A DNA stretch of 64,000 nt from Pseudomonas sp. DC1.2 (GCF_034351645.1 NZ_CP133782.1:129001-193000); one strand, 5' to 3'; counted from the first letter of the stretch, positions 39,581 through 48,938 are shown. Notes: generated by a model from the letters alone, not told the origin. Numbers and translations are program-made.

Positions 39581-39615
39581 AAAAAACCGCCCTTTGAGGG
39601 CGTTTTTTTTTATTT
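39581..39615 (+). terminator. Rho-independent terminator of pckA
   Basis: Stem CGCCCT/AGGGCG with TTG loop, flanked by an A-run and followed by eight T residues and a further T-rich stretch. Confidence 0.9.
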
Positions 39616-39736
39616 TTTATCGCCCTTGTAAGGCTTCACATTGCAAAGCCACTGCATCTGTATTCCAAGGTTCGAACGCGGAGCGTCCGTTGGGGCGCCC
39701 CCACGCACAGCATGGTTACGATCTTTATCCAGAGTG

Positions 39737-40036
39737 TCAGGCAGGTGCTTTCCAGCTCATCAGGCGTTGCTGAGCCACTTGCAGCAGGTCGCAGCCATCC
39801 TGTGTTAGCAGGTACACGGCGTGGGTGATGTGCGGGATGTCTTCGACGTCGCCGTGCTTGAAGCATTGGCAGTGCAGGGTCTTCAGAAGATCACTGGAGG
39901 CGCGGATGCGCTGGAGAGCGGCTTCGAGGATGTCCTGAGGATTGGCCTCTGTGTCGATGATCATGGGCGGAGAGTCGGTGAGATTGGTTTGCAGCGGGAG
40001 GTAACGATTGTTTGTGGCCGGATTCCAAGTGTTCAT
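39737..40036 (-). CDS. Small Pseudomonas-specific hypothetical protein
   Basis: A 99-residue soluble protein. Residues 1-33 carry NNRYLPLQ...PPMIIDTEA; the rest is helical (DILEAALQRIRASSDLLKTL, LLTQDGCDLLQVAQQRLM). It resembles the many short uncharacterised helical proteins of Pseudomonas. Its ATG overlaps the stop of the next upstream frame, whose N-terminus is similar, suggesting a duplicated pair. No function can be assigned. Confidence 0.6.
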   Translation of the reverse strand: MNTWNPATNNRYLPLQTNLTDSPPMIIDTEANPQDILEAALQRIRASSDLLKTLHCQCFKHGDVEDIPHITHAVYLLTQDGCDLLQVAQQRLMSWKAPA

Positions 40037-40242
40037 TGTGAGTTATCTCTGAAAGTGTCGGATGAACCGCCATCGCCGTGAACAAGCGTTGGCGGCAGGC
40101 GGTGTTCAGGTTGATCAAACCGGCAGAGATAACGGATTTTGTGTGCGTCGTTCGCGGTGTCGATGACCCGCATTGGCGTTTCGCTGTCGCGGCGGTTGAG
40201 TGGGCGGTAGCGGTCTGTCGGCGGGTGGATGTGGTTCATCAA
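40033..40242 (-). CDS. Short paralogue of the downstream hypothetical protein
   Basis: A 69-residue frame whose N-terminal part (DRYRPLNRRDSETPMRVIDTA) follows the same pattern as the 39737-40036 protein (NRYLPLQ...PPMIIDTEA). The helical C-terminal half of that paralogue is missing, so this may be a degenerate or shortened copy. Stop and start overlap (ATGA type). Confidence 0.4.
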   Translation of the reverse strand: MMNHIHPPTDRYRPLNRRDSETPMRVIDTANDAHKIRYLCRFDQPEHRLPPTLVHGDGGSSDTFRDNSQ

Positions 40243-40743
40243 GGCTTGTCCTGTGCGAAATCGGGAGGTGGCTCCCGGCAGGCCGAGACACTTTCAGCCG
40301 CGCCGCCGACTATAGAAGTGCGGGGCGTAGCGTGGCAATACGGCTGCGATGGACAGGTTTTGTAGGGCGTTACCCGTCTTTTGGGAACATGCCTACGCGT
40401 TTTTCAAGGGTTTTCATCGTAAAACCCTTGGGGAGAAGATTTCCTACGAGGTGGTCAGGTTAAGTGCAACCTGCCTCGGTACGGGGCGCGCCAGACCCTG
40501 TAGGGCATTTCGAAGGTGCCGGGTTAGAAACTCACGTGAATCAGGACGGCAATGGCTGCCTAGGGCCACAAGTGTGTCGCCTGGCGGAGGTGGACGCCGC
40601 CTCCGGCGCCGATGGCGCGTTGACCGGTGAAATCAACCCGGCTCAAGCCGCATGGGGAGGTAAGAGCCAGGCGTTTCAAGCGTAGAAATTAAGCGGGTAA
40701 CAATGGCTGGCCGCAGGGGACTTAGTGAGGTGTTCCGTAGCCA
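40243..40743. other. Intergenic region, no supported gene
   Basis: This stretch of 501 bases contains only short frames. One on the + strand (40464-40685, 73 codons) has no ribosome site and no recognisable family. I call nothing here. Confidence 0.4.
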
Positions 40744-40887
40744 TCAGGCTGTTCGCCAGCCCTGTAGAGCGGCGCACGCCAAGGTGTCGCACGCGGCGAG
40801 TAGCGGCTCTTCAGGAAATGGATAGCAGCCGCTCAGCAGCAGCGATGCCAGGATCAGGGCGATTACAAATGTCGGTTTTTGAGGCAT
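40744..40887 (-). CDS. Small predicted lipoprotein
   Basis: A 47-residue protein. Residues 1-20 are a lipoprotein signal peptide (PTFVIALILASLLLSGC) with lipobox LLSGC; the mature part is only about 27 residues with two further cysteines. The ATG at 40887 has AAGGA six bases upstream, better than the longer in-frame starts. The function is unknown. Confidence 0.5.
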   Translation of the reverse strand: MPQKPTFVIALILASLLLSGCYPFPEEPLLAACDTLACAALQGWRTA

Positions 40888-41138
40888 GGCCATTCCTTGT
40901 TCAAATGCCGCGTCCATCAGGCGTCCTGCCTTGATGTGAAGTCCGCGGACGAAAGACCTTAGCGTCTGCCGAGTGCAGATGTCAGTCGGCAATGTGCTTC
41001 GTTTGTTTCAACGTGTGGCGAGGTCGGGGGAGTGGACGCTGTATCATCCGGTATCGTTTTTGCCCCCGACCTTTTCTCGACTCGCTGTAATCGCCAGCTA
41101 GGCTTTTGGCATGACAGCGGTCAATGGAGTGACAGCTC

Positions 41139-43073
41139 ATGCACAACACCCTGGAACAGGTTTTCGGTTATCCACAGTTTCGGCCCGGTCAGGAGGCCAC
41201 GGTCAGTGCGGTGTTGGCTGGGCGCTCGGCGGCGGCGATTTTCCCCACCGGTTCAGGCAAATCCCTGTGCTACCAATTGCCGGCGGTGTTGCTGCCCCAC
41301 CTGACATTGGTGGTGTCGCCACTCTTGGCGTTGATGCAGGACCAGTTGGCTTTTTTGCAGCGCCACGGTATTTCGGCGGGCAGTATCGATTCGGCCCAGA
41401 GCCGTGATGTCGCAAACGATGTGATGGCACGGGCCAAGTCCGGCGAGCTGAAGATTTTGATGATTTCCGTCGAACGCTTGAAAAACGAGCGTTTCCGTAA
41501 TTTCTTGCAGCAGGTGCCGATCTCGCTCTTGGTCGTGGACGAGGCGCACTGCATCTCGGAGTGGGGCCATAACTTCCGCCCCGACTACCTCAAGCTCCCG
41601 GATTATCAGCGCCAGTTCAACATTCCCCAGGCCTTGCTGCTGACGGCCACCGCCACCCCAAAAGTGATCGCGGACATGGAGGCGAAATTCGCTATCGCTC
41701 GCGAGGACGTGGTGACCACCGGTTTTTACCGGCCGAACCTCAACCTGCTGGTGGAACCGGTGCGGGGCCAGGACAAGCGCCGCCGTCTGGTGGAGTGGAT
41801 GAGCCAGCGCCCGGATCAACCCAGCATCGTTTACGTCACCTTGCAGAAAACCGCCGAGCATATTGCCGAGCACCTGGGCCGTAATGGCATTCAGGCCGAG
41901 GCCTATCACGCCGGTTTGCCGCATGAGCAACGGGAGGCGATCCAGAAACGCTTCATGGGAGGGCAGTCCAATTGCATCGTTGCCACCATCGCTTTTGGCA
42001 TGGGTATCGACAAAAGTGACATCCGCAACGTGGTGCATTTTGACCTGCCAAAATCGATCGAAAACTACAGTCAGGAAATCGGTCGCGCCGGCCGTGACGG
42101 GCAGCCGTCCGACTGTCTGGTGCTGGCCAACCGCGATAGCCTCAACGTGCTGGAAAACTTCGTTTACGGTGATACACCGGAATTGGATGGCATCCGCTGT
42201 GTGCTCGACGAGTTGCAAGCCGCCGCACCTGAGGGGCAGTGGGAGTTTTTGTTGGGACCGCTGGCGGACCAGAGCAATATTCGCCAGTTGCCGCTCAAGA
42301 CCTTGCTGGTGCAACTGGAGTTGCGCGCCATCATCGCCCCGCGTTACGCGTATTACGCCGAGTACCGTTTTAAATACTTGCAGGAACCCGAGGCGTTGCT
42401 CGCCCGGTTCGAGGGCGAACGGAAGGATTTCGTCGCAGCGATCATTCAGACCTCCCCTCGCGCACGGACGTGGGCCACGGTGAATTTCGATGCGCTTTAC
42501 GAGCAGCATTCAGCAGAGCGCAATCGGGTGGTCAAGGCGCTGGATTACTTCCAGGAGAAGGGTTGGGTAGAGTTGGAAAGTAAGCAGATGACCGAGGTTT
42601 ACAGCCTGCTGCACGCCGACTTCGATGCCCAGGCGCTAAGCTCGGAATTACACGCCTATTTCACTCGCCATGAACAGACTGAGATCGCCCGGATTCACGC
42701 GATGCTTGATCTTTTCGCCACGGAACACTGCCTGGGTTATCGCCTGGCGGAATACTTCGGCGATGAAAAGGCACCTCGACAATGCGGGCATTGTTCGGTG
42801 TGTCATGGCGATGTGGCGCGGTTGCCTGCACCGCCCGAGTTACCGGCGCTTGTGGATAAAAACTTCGAAACGTTGTGCGGCGATTTTATCCACAGGCACG
42901 AGCAGCACACAGGGAATGTGCCTTCGGCTGAGCGGGTGACCCGGTTCCTGTGCGGGATCAGCGTGCCGCTGTTTACCAAGCTCAAGGCACGGACGATTCA
43001 GGGGACGGGTGCGCTTGAGGACTATCCATATGCCGAAGTGCGGGAGTGGGCGCAAGTGCATCTCTCAGGCTGA
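41139..43073 (+). CDS. RecQ-family ATP-dependent DNA helicase
   Basis: A 644-residue SF2 helicase: Walker A FPTGSGKSLCYQL (residues 33-45), DEAH box VVDEAHCISEWGH, motif III LTATATPKV, motif VI QEIGRAGRDGQPS, then the RecQ zinc-binding region with Cys in EHCLGYRLAEYFGDE and CGHCSVCHG. The C-terminal HRDC domain typical of RecQ is not evident, so this is a second RecQ-like helicase rather than RecQ proper. It unwinds DNA 3' to 5' in the family. Confidence 0.88.
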   Translation: MHNTLEQVFGYPQFRPGQEATVSAVLAGRSAAAIFPTGSGKSLCYQLPAVLLPHLTLVVSPLLALMQDQLAFLQRHGISAGSIDSAQSRDVANDVMARAKSGELKILMISVERLKNERFRNFLQQVPISLLVVDEAHCISEWGHNFRPDYLKLPDYQRQFNIPQALLLTATATPKVIADMEAKFAIAREDVVTTGFYRPNLNLLVEPVRGQDKRRRLVEWMSQRPDQPSIVYVTLQKTAEHIAEHLGRNGIQAEAYHAGLPHEQREAIQKRFMGGQSNCIVATIAFGMGIDKSDIRNVVHFDLPKSIENYSQEIGRAGRDGQPSDCLVLANRDSLNVLENFVYGDTPELDGIRCVLDELQAAAPEGQWEFLLGPLADQSNIRQLPLKTLLVQLELRAIIAPRYAYYAEYRFKYLQEPEALLARFEGERKDFVAAIIQTSPRARTWATVNFDALYEQHSAERNRVVKALDYFQEKGWVELESKQMTEVYSLLHADFDAQALSSELHAYFTRHEQTEIARIHAMLDLFATEHCLGYRLAEYFGDEKAPRQCGHCSVCHGDVARLPAPPELPALVDKNFETLCGDFIHRHEQHTGNVPSAERVTRFLCGISVPLFTKLKARTIQGTGALEDYPYAEVREWAQVHLSG

Positions 43074-43217
43074 ACCGTGGCCCCTGTGCGCGCGCTGCGG
43101 TGTATTTGTGGCCGCATCCATCCGCTGAATGTCGCTCATCACGGGAATAAATTTCAAAAATGCGCTGCGCCTGACTATGGTGATGGTTGTCTTTGGGTCG
43201 CCAACAAGAGAACAACA

Positions 43218-44444
43218 ATGAGCCAGACGTCGTTCGATATTCAGCGCGCCGCCGTGATCGGTGCGGGCACCATGGGCCGTGGCATTGTCATGTGCCTGGC
43301 TAACGCCGGCGTGCCGGTGCAATGGGTGGATAACAATCCGCAAATGCTGGAGCAGGCGCTGACGGCCGTGGCTGACATCTACGCCCATAACGTGCGTCAG
43401 GGGCGGATCGATCAGGCTGAGGCCGATGTCCGTATTGCACGGATCACCTCAGAGGCTGATTACTCGGCGATCCGCGAGGTCGATCTGGTGATCGAAGCGG
43501 TCTACGAAAACCTCGAACTGAAGCAGCAAATTTTCCGCGAACTGGATGGCTTGCTTAAACCCGGCGCGATTCTGGCCAGTAACACGTCGGCACTCGATAT
43601 CGACGCGATTGCTGCGGTCACTCGCCGCCGACAACAGGTCCTGGGCCTGCACTTCTTCAGCCCGGCGCACATCATGAAACTGTTGGAAATTGTCCGTGGA
43701 GAGCAAACCGCCCCGGCGGTGCTTGAAGCGGCCCTGGTGCTGGGTAAGCGCATGGGCAAAGTCAGCGTGGTGTCGGGTAACTGCTACGGTTTTATCGGTA
43801 ACCGGATGCTGCATACCTACGTGCTGGAGGCGCGCAAGATGCTGCTCGAAGGTGCCTTTCCTTATCAGGTTGACGCTGCACTGCAAGGTTTCGGTTTCGC
43901 CATGGGGCCGTTTCGCATGTATGACGTGGTTGGCGTTGATCTGGAGTGGCGCGCCCGGCAACTGGCCGGCAAAGGCCATGATGCGCCTGAGGTTCAGGTG
44001 GATAACCGCTTGTGCGAGCGGGGCCGGTTCGGCCAGAAAAGTGGCAACGGCTATTACCATTACGAGCCGGGCAGCCGCCAGGCTGAACACGACCCGGTCG
44101 TTGATGCGTTAGTGCTGGAGGTTAGCGAAGGCCTGGGTTTCCAACGCCGCGATATAGGCCCTGATGAGATTCTGGAGCGCTGCCTGCTGGCCTTGGTCAA
44201 TGAAGGCGCGAAGATTTTGCAGGAGGGCATCGCTGCCTCGGCGCATGACATTGATCGGGTGTACCTCAATGGTTATGGTTTCCCGGCAGACAAGGGTGGG
44301 CCGATGGCGTGGGCAGATCAGCAGGGGTTGGCGGATATTCATCGGCGATTGTTGGCGCTGGAGACCCGGCAAGGCGCGCAGTGGAAACCGGCGCAGTTGA
44401 TTGGGGAGCTGGCGGCGATGGGCAAGGGGTTTGCGGACCGATAA
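43218..44444 (+). CDS. 3-hydroxyacyl-CoA dehydrogenase
   Basis: A 408-residue enzyme: NAD-binding domain with VIGAGTMGRGIVMCLANAG at about residues 11-29, catalytic region GLHFFSPAHIMKLLEIVRG and two C-terminal 3HCDH domains (NCYGFIGNRMLHTYVLEAR, then ALVNEGAKILQEGIAASAHD). It oxidises 3-hydroxyacyl-CoA to 3-ketoacyl-CoA. It lacks the hydratase half of FadB/FadJ proteins. The ATG at 43218 is used; the frame upstream overlaps the helicase end and has no family similarity. Confidence 0.9.
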   Translation: MSQTSFDIQRAAVIGAGTMGRGIVMCLANAGVPVQWVDNNPQMLEQALTAVADIYAHNVRQGRIDQAEADVRIARITSEADYSAIREVDLVIEAVYENLELKQQIFRELDGLLKPGAILASNTSALDIDAIAAVTRRRQQVLGLHFFSPAHIMKLLEIVRGEQTAPAVLEAALVLGKRMGKVSVVSGNCYGFIGNRMLHTYVLEARKMLLEGAFPYQVDAALQGFGFAMGPFRMYDVVGVDLEWRARQLAGKGHDAPEVQVDNRLCERGRFGQKSGNGYYHYEPGSRQAEHDPVVDALVLEVSEGLGFQRRDIGPDEILERCLLALVNEGAKILQEGIAASAHDIDRVYLNGYGFPADKGGPMAWADQQGLADIHRRLLALETRQGAQWKPAQLIGELAAMGKGFADR

Positions 44445-44525
44445 CTGATGTGGTGCCTGCGGGCGCTGAACAATAACGTGGTTTTCACCTTAGACTGGGT
44501 AGCCATCCCTCAGGAACCAACGCTA

Positions 44526-44957
44526 ATGTCCACCCCGACGCCCCAACGCAATGACTACCCGCACTTTCAGCCCATCACCACGCGCTGGCACGATAACGAC
44601 GTCTACGGTCACGTCAACAACGTCACGTATTACAGCTTTTTCGACACAGCGGTGAATACTTACCTGATTGAGGCGGGCGGGCTGAATATTCAGGAGGGTG
44701 AAGTGGTGGGGTTTGTCGTGAGTTCTGCGTGCGACTATTTTGCCTCTATCGCTTTCCCGGATCGGATCGAGATCGGTCTGCGGGTCGGTAAGTTGGGCAA
44801 CAGTTCGGTGCAGTACGAACTGGCGGTGTTCAAACAAGACGACCAAGAGGCCTGCGCGGCAGGGCGCTTTGTGCATGTGTTTGTGGATCGGGCATCGAAT
44901 CAGCCTGTGGCGATTCCGCTCGGCTTGCGTCGGGCACTGGAGCGTTTGGTGGTTTGA
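44526..44957 (+). CDS. Acyl-CoA thioesterase (4HBT hotdog)
   Basis: A 143-residue hotdog protein with the 4-hydroxybenzoyl-CoA thioesterase motif RWHDNDVYGHVNNVTYYSFFD, holding the catalytic Asp. It follows the hydroxyacyl-CoA dehydrogenase by 81 bases and probably acts in the same fatty or carnitine-type acyl-CoA breakdown. The ATG at 44526 is chosen by family alignment. Confidence 0.85.
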   Translation: MSTPTPQRNDYPHFQPITTRWHDNDVYGHVNNVTYYSFFDTAVNTYLIEAGGLNIQEGEVVGFVVSSACDYFASIAFPDRIEIGLRVGKLGNSSVQYELAVFKQDDQEACAAGRFVHVFVDRASNQPVAIPLGLRRALERLVV

Positions 44958-44967
44958 GGGGCAAAAA

Positions 44968-44993
44968 AAATCGCAGCCCTAGGGCTGCGATTT
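44968..44993. terminator. Bidirectional terminator between convergent genes
   Basis: Perfect 13-base inverted repeat AAATCGCAGCCCT/AGGGCTGCGATTT. The run of A at 44963-44970 gives a T-run on the reverse strand, so it best stops the glycine-zipper gene; it also follows the thioesterase. Confidence 0.8.
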
Positions 44994-45024
44994 CATGAGA
45001 GGCCGGTAGCGGGGGATGTCAGCC

Positions 45025-45504
45025 TCAGTCGTCATCGTGATGATGCTTGCGATGGCCATAGGCATGGCCGCGATGGCGGTGGTCGTCGCGGTAGTAGCCG
45101 CGATCGTCATGGCCACGATAGCCGCGACGATCATCCTGTTCGTTGCTTGAGTTGCCCATGTAGTTACCCAGTGCGCCACCCGCTCCGCCGCCTGCTGCGG
45201 AGCCGATCAGGCTGCCGGTGTTGCCGCCCATGCTGCGTCCGACCACGTTACCGCCGGCAGCGCCCAACGCACCGCCGATGGCGGCTTGGCCACGGCTGCG
45301 TTTGTCGGCGCCGACTGCGCTACCACCCGCGCCACCCAACGCCGCGCCAATGGTTGAACCGGTATTGCCGCCTAACGACTGACCGACGACCGAGCCTAGA
45401 ACCCCGCCCAACGCGCCGCCCACGCCTGCTTCGGCGGTGCCGCCGGCAGAGGCAAAGCCACTGACCAGGCCAAGGGACAACAAGAGAATCGAGGAGAACT
45501 TCAT
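45025..45504 (-). CDS. Exported glycine-zipper protein with His/Asp-rich tail
   Basis: A 159-residue protein. Residues 1-20 form a signal peptide ending SGFASA. Residues 21-115 repeat glycine-zipper units (GGALGGVLGSVVGQSLGGN, GNTGSLIGSAAGGGAGGALG), which insert in or pack against membranes. The last 40 residues are rich in His, Asp and Arg (HRHRGHAYGHRKHHHDDD) and could bind metal. Similar envelope proteins are common in Pseudomonas; the role is unknown. Confidence 0.75.
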   Translation of the reverse strand: MKFSSILLLSLGLVSGFASAGGTAEAGVGGALGGVLGSVVGQSLGGNTGSTIGAALGGAGGSAVGADKRSRGQAAIGGALGAAGGNVVGRSMGGNTGSLIGSAAGGGAGGALGNYMGNSSNEQDDRRGYRGHDDRGYYRDDHRHRGHAYGHRKHHHDDD

Positions 45505-45603
45505 AGAGGAACCTCAGGGGGATGACGGCGCGATCCTGAGGGTGTGTCTTGATTGTGACAATCGGTTTCCGACGAGTAACACGACGTGTACACATTTCTA
45601 TAA

Positions 45604-45692
45604 CTTGCTGTTTTAGCAAGGGAACTTAAGTAATTTTTGCCGGTCTTTAGCTACTTGTAATTGGCCGCTTTTTCGCAAAAGCGGCCTTTTTT
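45604..45692 (+). ncRNA. Candidate small RNA with its own terminator
   Basis: In the gap between two reverse-strand genes, the forward strand has a -10-like TATAAC (45599-45604), a hairpin CTTGCT/AGCAAG (45604-45620) and a strong terminator: GGCCGCTTTT/AAAAGCGGCC (45663-45686) followed by six T. No forward-strand protein gene precedes this terminator. I recall that P. aeruginosa has an annotated sRNA (P34) beside the homologue PA5181, which supports the call. Confidence 0.5.
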
Positions 45693-45753
45693 GTGGGCGT
45701 GGGAAAGTGATTGATTGGGATATGTGCCCGATGAAGCCGGCTCTGCCGGCGCC

Positions 45754-48102
45754 TTACGCCGACTTCGCCATGATCAAGCCGGTCTCACTCGCCATTTCCA
45801 AACGAATCGCCACAAACTTCGACGTCGGTGTATGGCTGCCATCTCCGGTGCTTTCCAGCGGCACCAGCGGGTTTACTTCCGGGTAATAAGCCGCCGCCTG
45901 CCCAGCAGGAATATCAAACGCCAGCAGCGTGAAGCCTTTCACCCGACGCTCGCGACCGTCATCCCAGATCGAAACGATGTCAGCCTTCTGTCCCGGTTTG
46001 AAGCCCAGGCGAATGATGTCGGCCTCGTTGACGAACAATACATCGCGCTGACCCTTGACCCCGCGATAACGGTCATCAAGGCCATAAATCGTGGTGTTGT
46101 ACTGATCGTGTGAGCGCATCGACTGCATGATCAGGTCTGGCAGCACGCCTGTGGCGCGGGTACGTTCGTGTACCAGATCTTTCGGCAGGACGTTTGCACG
46201 AAAGTTGGCACGGCCCGACGCGGTGTTCCACTTGCGTGCGCCCGCACTGTTGCCGAGGTAGAAACCACCGGGGTTCTTGAGCTTCTCGTTGAAGTCGCGG
46301 AAGCCGGGAATGGTGTCGGCAATCAGGTCGCGGATACGGCGGTAGTCGGCCACCAGCCAGTTCCAGTCCACCGGTTTGCTGCCCAAGGTGGCGGCGGCGA
46401 TACCGGCGATGATGGACGGCTCCGAGCGCATCTGGTTCGACAGCGGCTGCAACTGGCCGTTGGAGGCATGGACCATGCTGAACGAATCCTCCACGGTCAC
46501 TGCTTGTGGGCCTTCGGTCTGGATATCGATGTCAGTACGGCCCAGGCACGGCAGGATCAGCGCGTTTTTACCGTGGGCCAAATGGCTGCGGTTGAGCTTG
46601 GTGCTGATTTGTACCGTCAGGTCGCAACTGCTCAGGGCCTGGAAGGTGCGCGGGCTGTCGGGGGTGGCTTGAGCGAAGTTGCCGCCCAGGCCAATAAAGA
46701 CTTTTGCACGGCCATCGGCCATGGCATGAATCGCCTCGACCACGTTGTGGCCGTTCTCGCGAGGCACCTTGAACTGGAAACGTCGCTCCAGGGAATCGAG
46801 GAAGGCCACCGGCGGACGTTCATTGATGCCCATGGTCCGGTCGCCCTGCACGTTACTGTGGCCACGCACCGGGCACAGACCGGCACCCGGTCGGCCAATG
46901 TTGCCGCGCAGCAGCATCAGGTTAGCGATTTCCTGAATGGTCGCCACCGAATGGCGATGCTGGGTGATGCCCATCGCCCAGCACATGATGACGTTCTTGC
47001 CCTTGGCATACATGCGTGCCGCTTGCTCGATTTCCACCAGGGTCAGGCCGGATTGCTCGACGATCTGCTCCCACGGGGTGTCGTCGAGGCTGCCCAGGTA
47101 TTCCAGGACGTTAACGCTGTGTTCATTGAGGAAGTCGTGATCAAACACCGCTGGCCCGCCGACGTTCTGTGCGTCGCGTTCCCATTGCAGCAGGAATTTC
47201 GCCATGCCGCGCAGCAACGCCATGTCGCCACCCAGCGCCGGGCGGAAGTAGGCCGTGTTGGTCGGTTTGTCGCCGTTGGTGAGCATCTCCAGCGGGTGCT
47301 GCGGGTGCTGGAAACGTTCCAGGCCTCGCTCTTTCAGCGGGTTGACGCACACCACCTGTGCGCCGCGCTTCACGGCTTCACGCAGCGGTTCGAGCATCCG
47401 TGGGTGATTGGTGCCAGGGTTTTGGCCCCAGACGAAAATCGCATCGGCGTGTTCGAAGTCATCGAAGGTCACGGTGCCTTTACCCACGCCGACACTTTGC
47501 GCCAGTGCCACACCGCTGGCTTCGTGACACATGTTCGAGCAGTCGGGAAAGTTGTTGGTGCCATAGGCGCGCACGAACAGTTGATAGAGGTACGCCGCCT
47601 CGTTGCTCGCGCGGCCCGAGGTGTAGAACTCCGCCTGATTGGGGCTGGACAGTCCTTGCAGGTGTTTGCCGATCAGTGCAAACGCGGCTTCCCAACTGAT
47701 GGGTTGGTAACGGTCGGTCTGCGCGTCGTAGCTCATCGGCTCGGTCAAGCGCCCCTGATATTCGAGCCAGTAGTCGCTCTGTTCCAGCAACGAGGTGACG
47801 CTGTGCTTAGCGAAGAACGCGGCGTCTACCCGGCGCTTGGTCGCTTCCCAGTTCACCGCTTTGGCGCCGTTTTCGCAGAACTTCACCATGCCGCTTTCTG
47901 GCGAATCACCCCAGGCGCAGCCCGGGCAATCGAAGCCGCCGTTTTGGTTGGTCTTGAGCATCATGCGCAGGTTTTTTAGCGCGTTATCGCTGGTCAACCA
48001 TGCCTGGGCGACGCTGATCAGCGCGCCCCAGCCACCGGCCGGGCCTTTATAAGGCTTGTAGCGCGGGATGGGCTTCTGGTCGGCTTGATGATGTTGGCTC
48101 AC
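45754..48102 (-). CDS. FdhF/YdeP-family molybdopterin oxidoreductase
   Basis: A 782-residue bis-MGD enzyme of the formate-dehydrogenase alpha-like group. The N-terminal cysteines are in GGFDCPGCAWGD (Cys59, Cys62), followed by blocks such as SNMCHEASGVALAQSVG, FVWGQNPGTNHPRM and MCWAMGITQHRHSVATIQEI. The C-terminal MopB domain includes QSMRSHDQYNTTIYG. The reaction is unproven; formate oxidation or acid-stress-related activity as for E. coli YdeP are options. The start is GTG 48102 with GGAGA upstream, overlapping the fdhD stop as GTGA; the longer open frame is fdhD shadow. Confidence 0.88.
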   Translation of the reverse strand: MSQHHQADQKPIPRYKPYKGPAGGWGALISVAQAWLTSDNALKNLRMMLKTNQNGGFDCPGCAWGDSPESGMVKFCENGAKAVNWEATKRRVDAAFFAKHSVTSLLEQSDYWLEYQGRLTEPMSYDAQTDRYQPISWEAAFALIGKHLQGLSSPNQAEFYTSGRASNEAAYLYQLFVRAYGTNNFPDCSNMCHEASGVALAQSVGVGKGTVTFDDFEHADAIFVWGQNPGTNHPRMLEPLREAVKRGAQVVCVNPLKERGLERFQHPQHPLEMLTNGDKPTNTAYFRPALGGDMALLRGMAKFLLQWERDAQNVGGPAVFDHDFLNEHSVNVLEYLGSLDDTPWEQIVEQSGLTLVEIEQAARMYAKGKNVIMCWAMGITQHRHSVATIQEIANLMLLRGNIGRPGAGLCPVRGHSNVQGDRTMGINERPPVAFLDSLERRFQFKVPRENGHNVVEAIHAMADGRAKVFIGLGGNFAQATPDSPRTFQALSSCDLTVQISTKLNRSHLAHGKNALILPCLGRTDIDIQTEGPQAVTVEDSFSMVHASNGQLQPLSNQMRSEPSIIAGIAAATLGSKPVDWNWLVADYRRIRDLIADTIPGFRDFNEKLKNPGGFYLGNSAGARKWNTASGRANFRANVLPKDLVHERTRATGVLPDLIMQSMRSHDQYNTTIYGLDDRYRGVKGQRDVLFVNEADIIRLGFKPGQKADIVSIWDDGRERRVKGFTLLAFDIPAGQAAAYYPEVNPLVPLESTGDGSHTPTSKFVAIRLEMASETGLIMAKSA

Positions 48103-48938
48103 GCTTGATTCTCCATCGCAGGACTGTAGACCCGCGGCGCACTTTTCTGCGGCAGGTGGATGAGGTTGAGGTTGTGGCGACGGGCCCATTGCACGGCAAG
48201 GCCGGTGGGCGCCGACAGGCTGACGAGGGTCTGGATGCCAGCGCGCAGCACTTTCTGGATCAATTCGAGACTGCAACGGCTGGTGACAATCGCCAGGCCG
48301 CCGGTGGTTGGGATGTTCTGGCGGATCAAGCCGCCGATCAGTTTGTCGAGGGCGTTGTGCCGGCCGATGTCTTCGCGCCCCAGCAGCAGTTCGCCCTGGC
48401 CGTTCATGAACACAGCGGCATGCACCGCGCCGCAATGTTGGCCCAACGGCTGAAACGCGCCGATGCGCTGACGCAGGCCGTCTAGCCATGCGGCCGGCGG
48501 CAACGGCGCGCCGGGCAGCACTTTCAGGTCGGGCAACGCCTGTTCGACGGCTTCCACGCCGCAGAGCCCGCAACCGCTGGTGCCCGCCAATTGCCGACGC
48601 TGCTGTTTGAGGTTCCAGAAGGCCCGGTTGGCGATGGTCACTTGCGCGTATTGCGCTGAACCCGAGCCGCTGAGTTGCAGGTCATAGAGGTCGGTGACGT
48701 CTTCAATAATGCCGCTACCCAGGCTGAAGCCGACGATGAAGTCTTCGAGATCAGTCGGGGTGACCAACATCACCGCCTGGCTGATGCCGTTATAGGCAAT
48801 TGCCAACGCCACTTCTTCGGCCAGCGCGGTGCTGTCCGATTCGGTGTGGCACAGATTGCTGTAACTGTAGGTCTGGCTGGCGGCGGGCGCTGGCGTTTCC
48901 AGGGCAGGCGCCGCGCAGACTGGGCGCTTGGCGTTCAT
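48099..48938 (-). CDS. fdhD: Formate dehydrogenase accessory sulfurtransferase FdhD
   Basis: A 279-residue protein needed to sulfurate the molybdenum cofactor of FdhF-type enzymes. The two active cysteines are in GTSGCGLCGVEAV, and the conserved EDIGRHNALDKLIG binds the cofactor nucleotide. It overlaps the oxidoreductase gene by four bases, so chaperone and enzyme are made together. It begins about 95 bases after the LysR gene on the same strand. Confidence 0.93.
   Translation of the reverse strand: MNAKRPVCAAPALETPAPAASQTYSYSNLCHTESDSTALAEEVALAIAYNGISQAVMLVTPTDLEDFIVGFSLGSGIIEDVTDLYDLQLSGSGSAQYAQVTIANRAFWNLKQQRRQLAGTSGCGLCGVEAVEQALPDLKVLPGAPLPPAAWLDGLRQRIGAFQPLGQHCGAVHAAVFMNGQGELLLGREDIGRHNALDKLIGGLIRQNIPTTGGLAIVTSRCSLELIQKVLRAGIQTLVSLSAPTGLAVQWARRHNLNLIHLPQKSAPRVYSPAMENQA

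Noticed and set aside
40464-40685. Forward frame of 73 codons in the gap before the lipoprotein
   Set aside because: No ribosome site, no recognisable family, unusual composition; kept only as part of the intergenic note.
46168-47979. Forward open frame of 603 codons
   Set aside because: Antisense shadow of the FdhF-like oxidoreductase.
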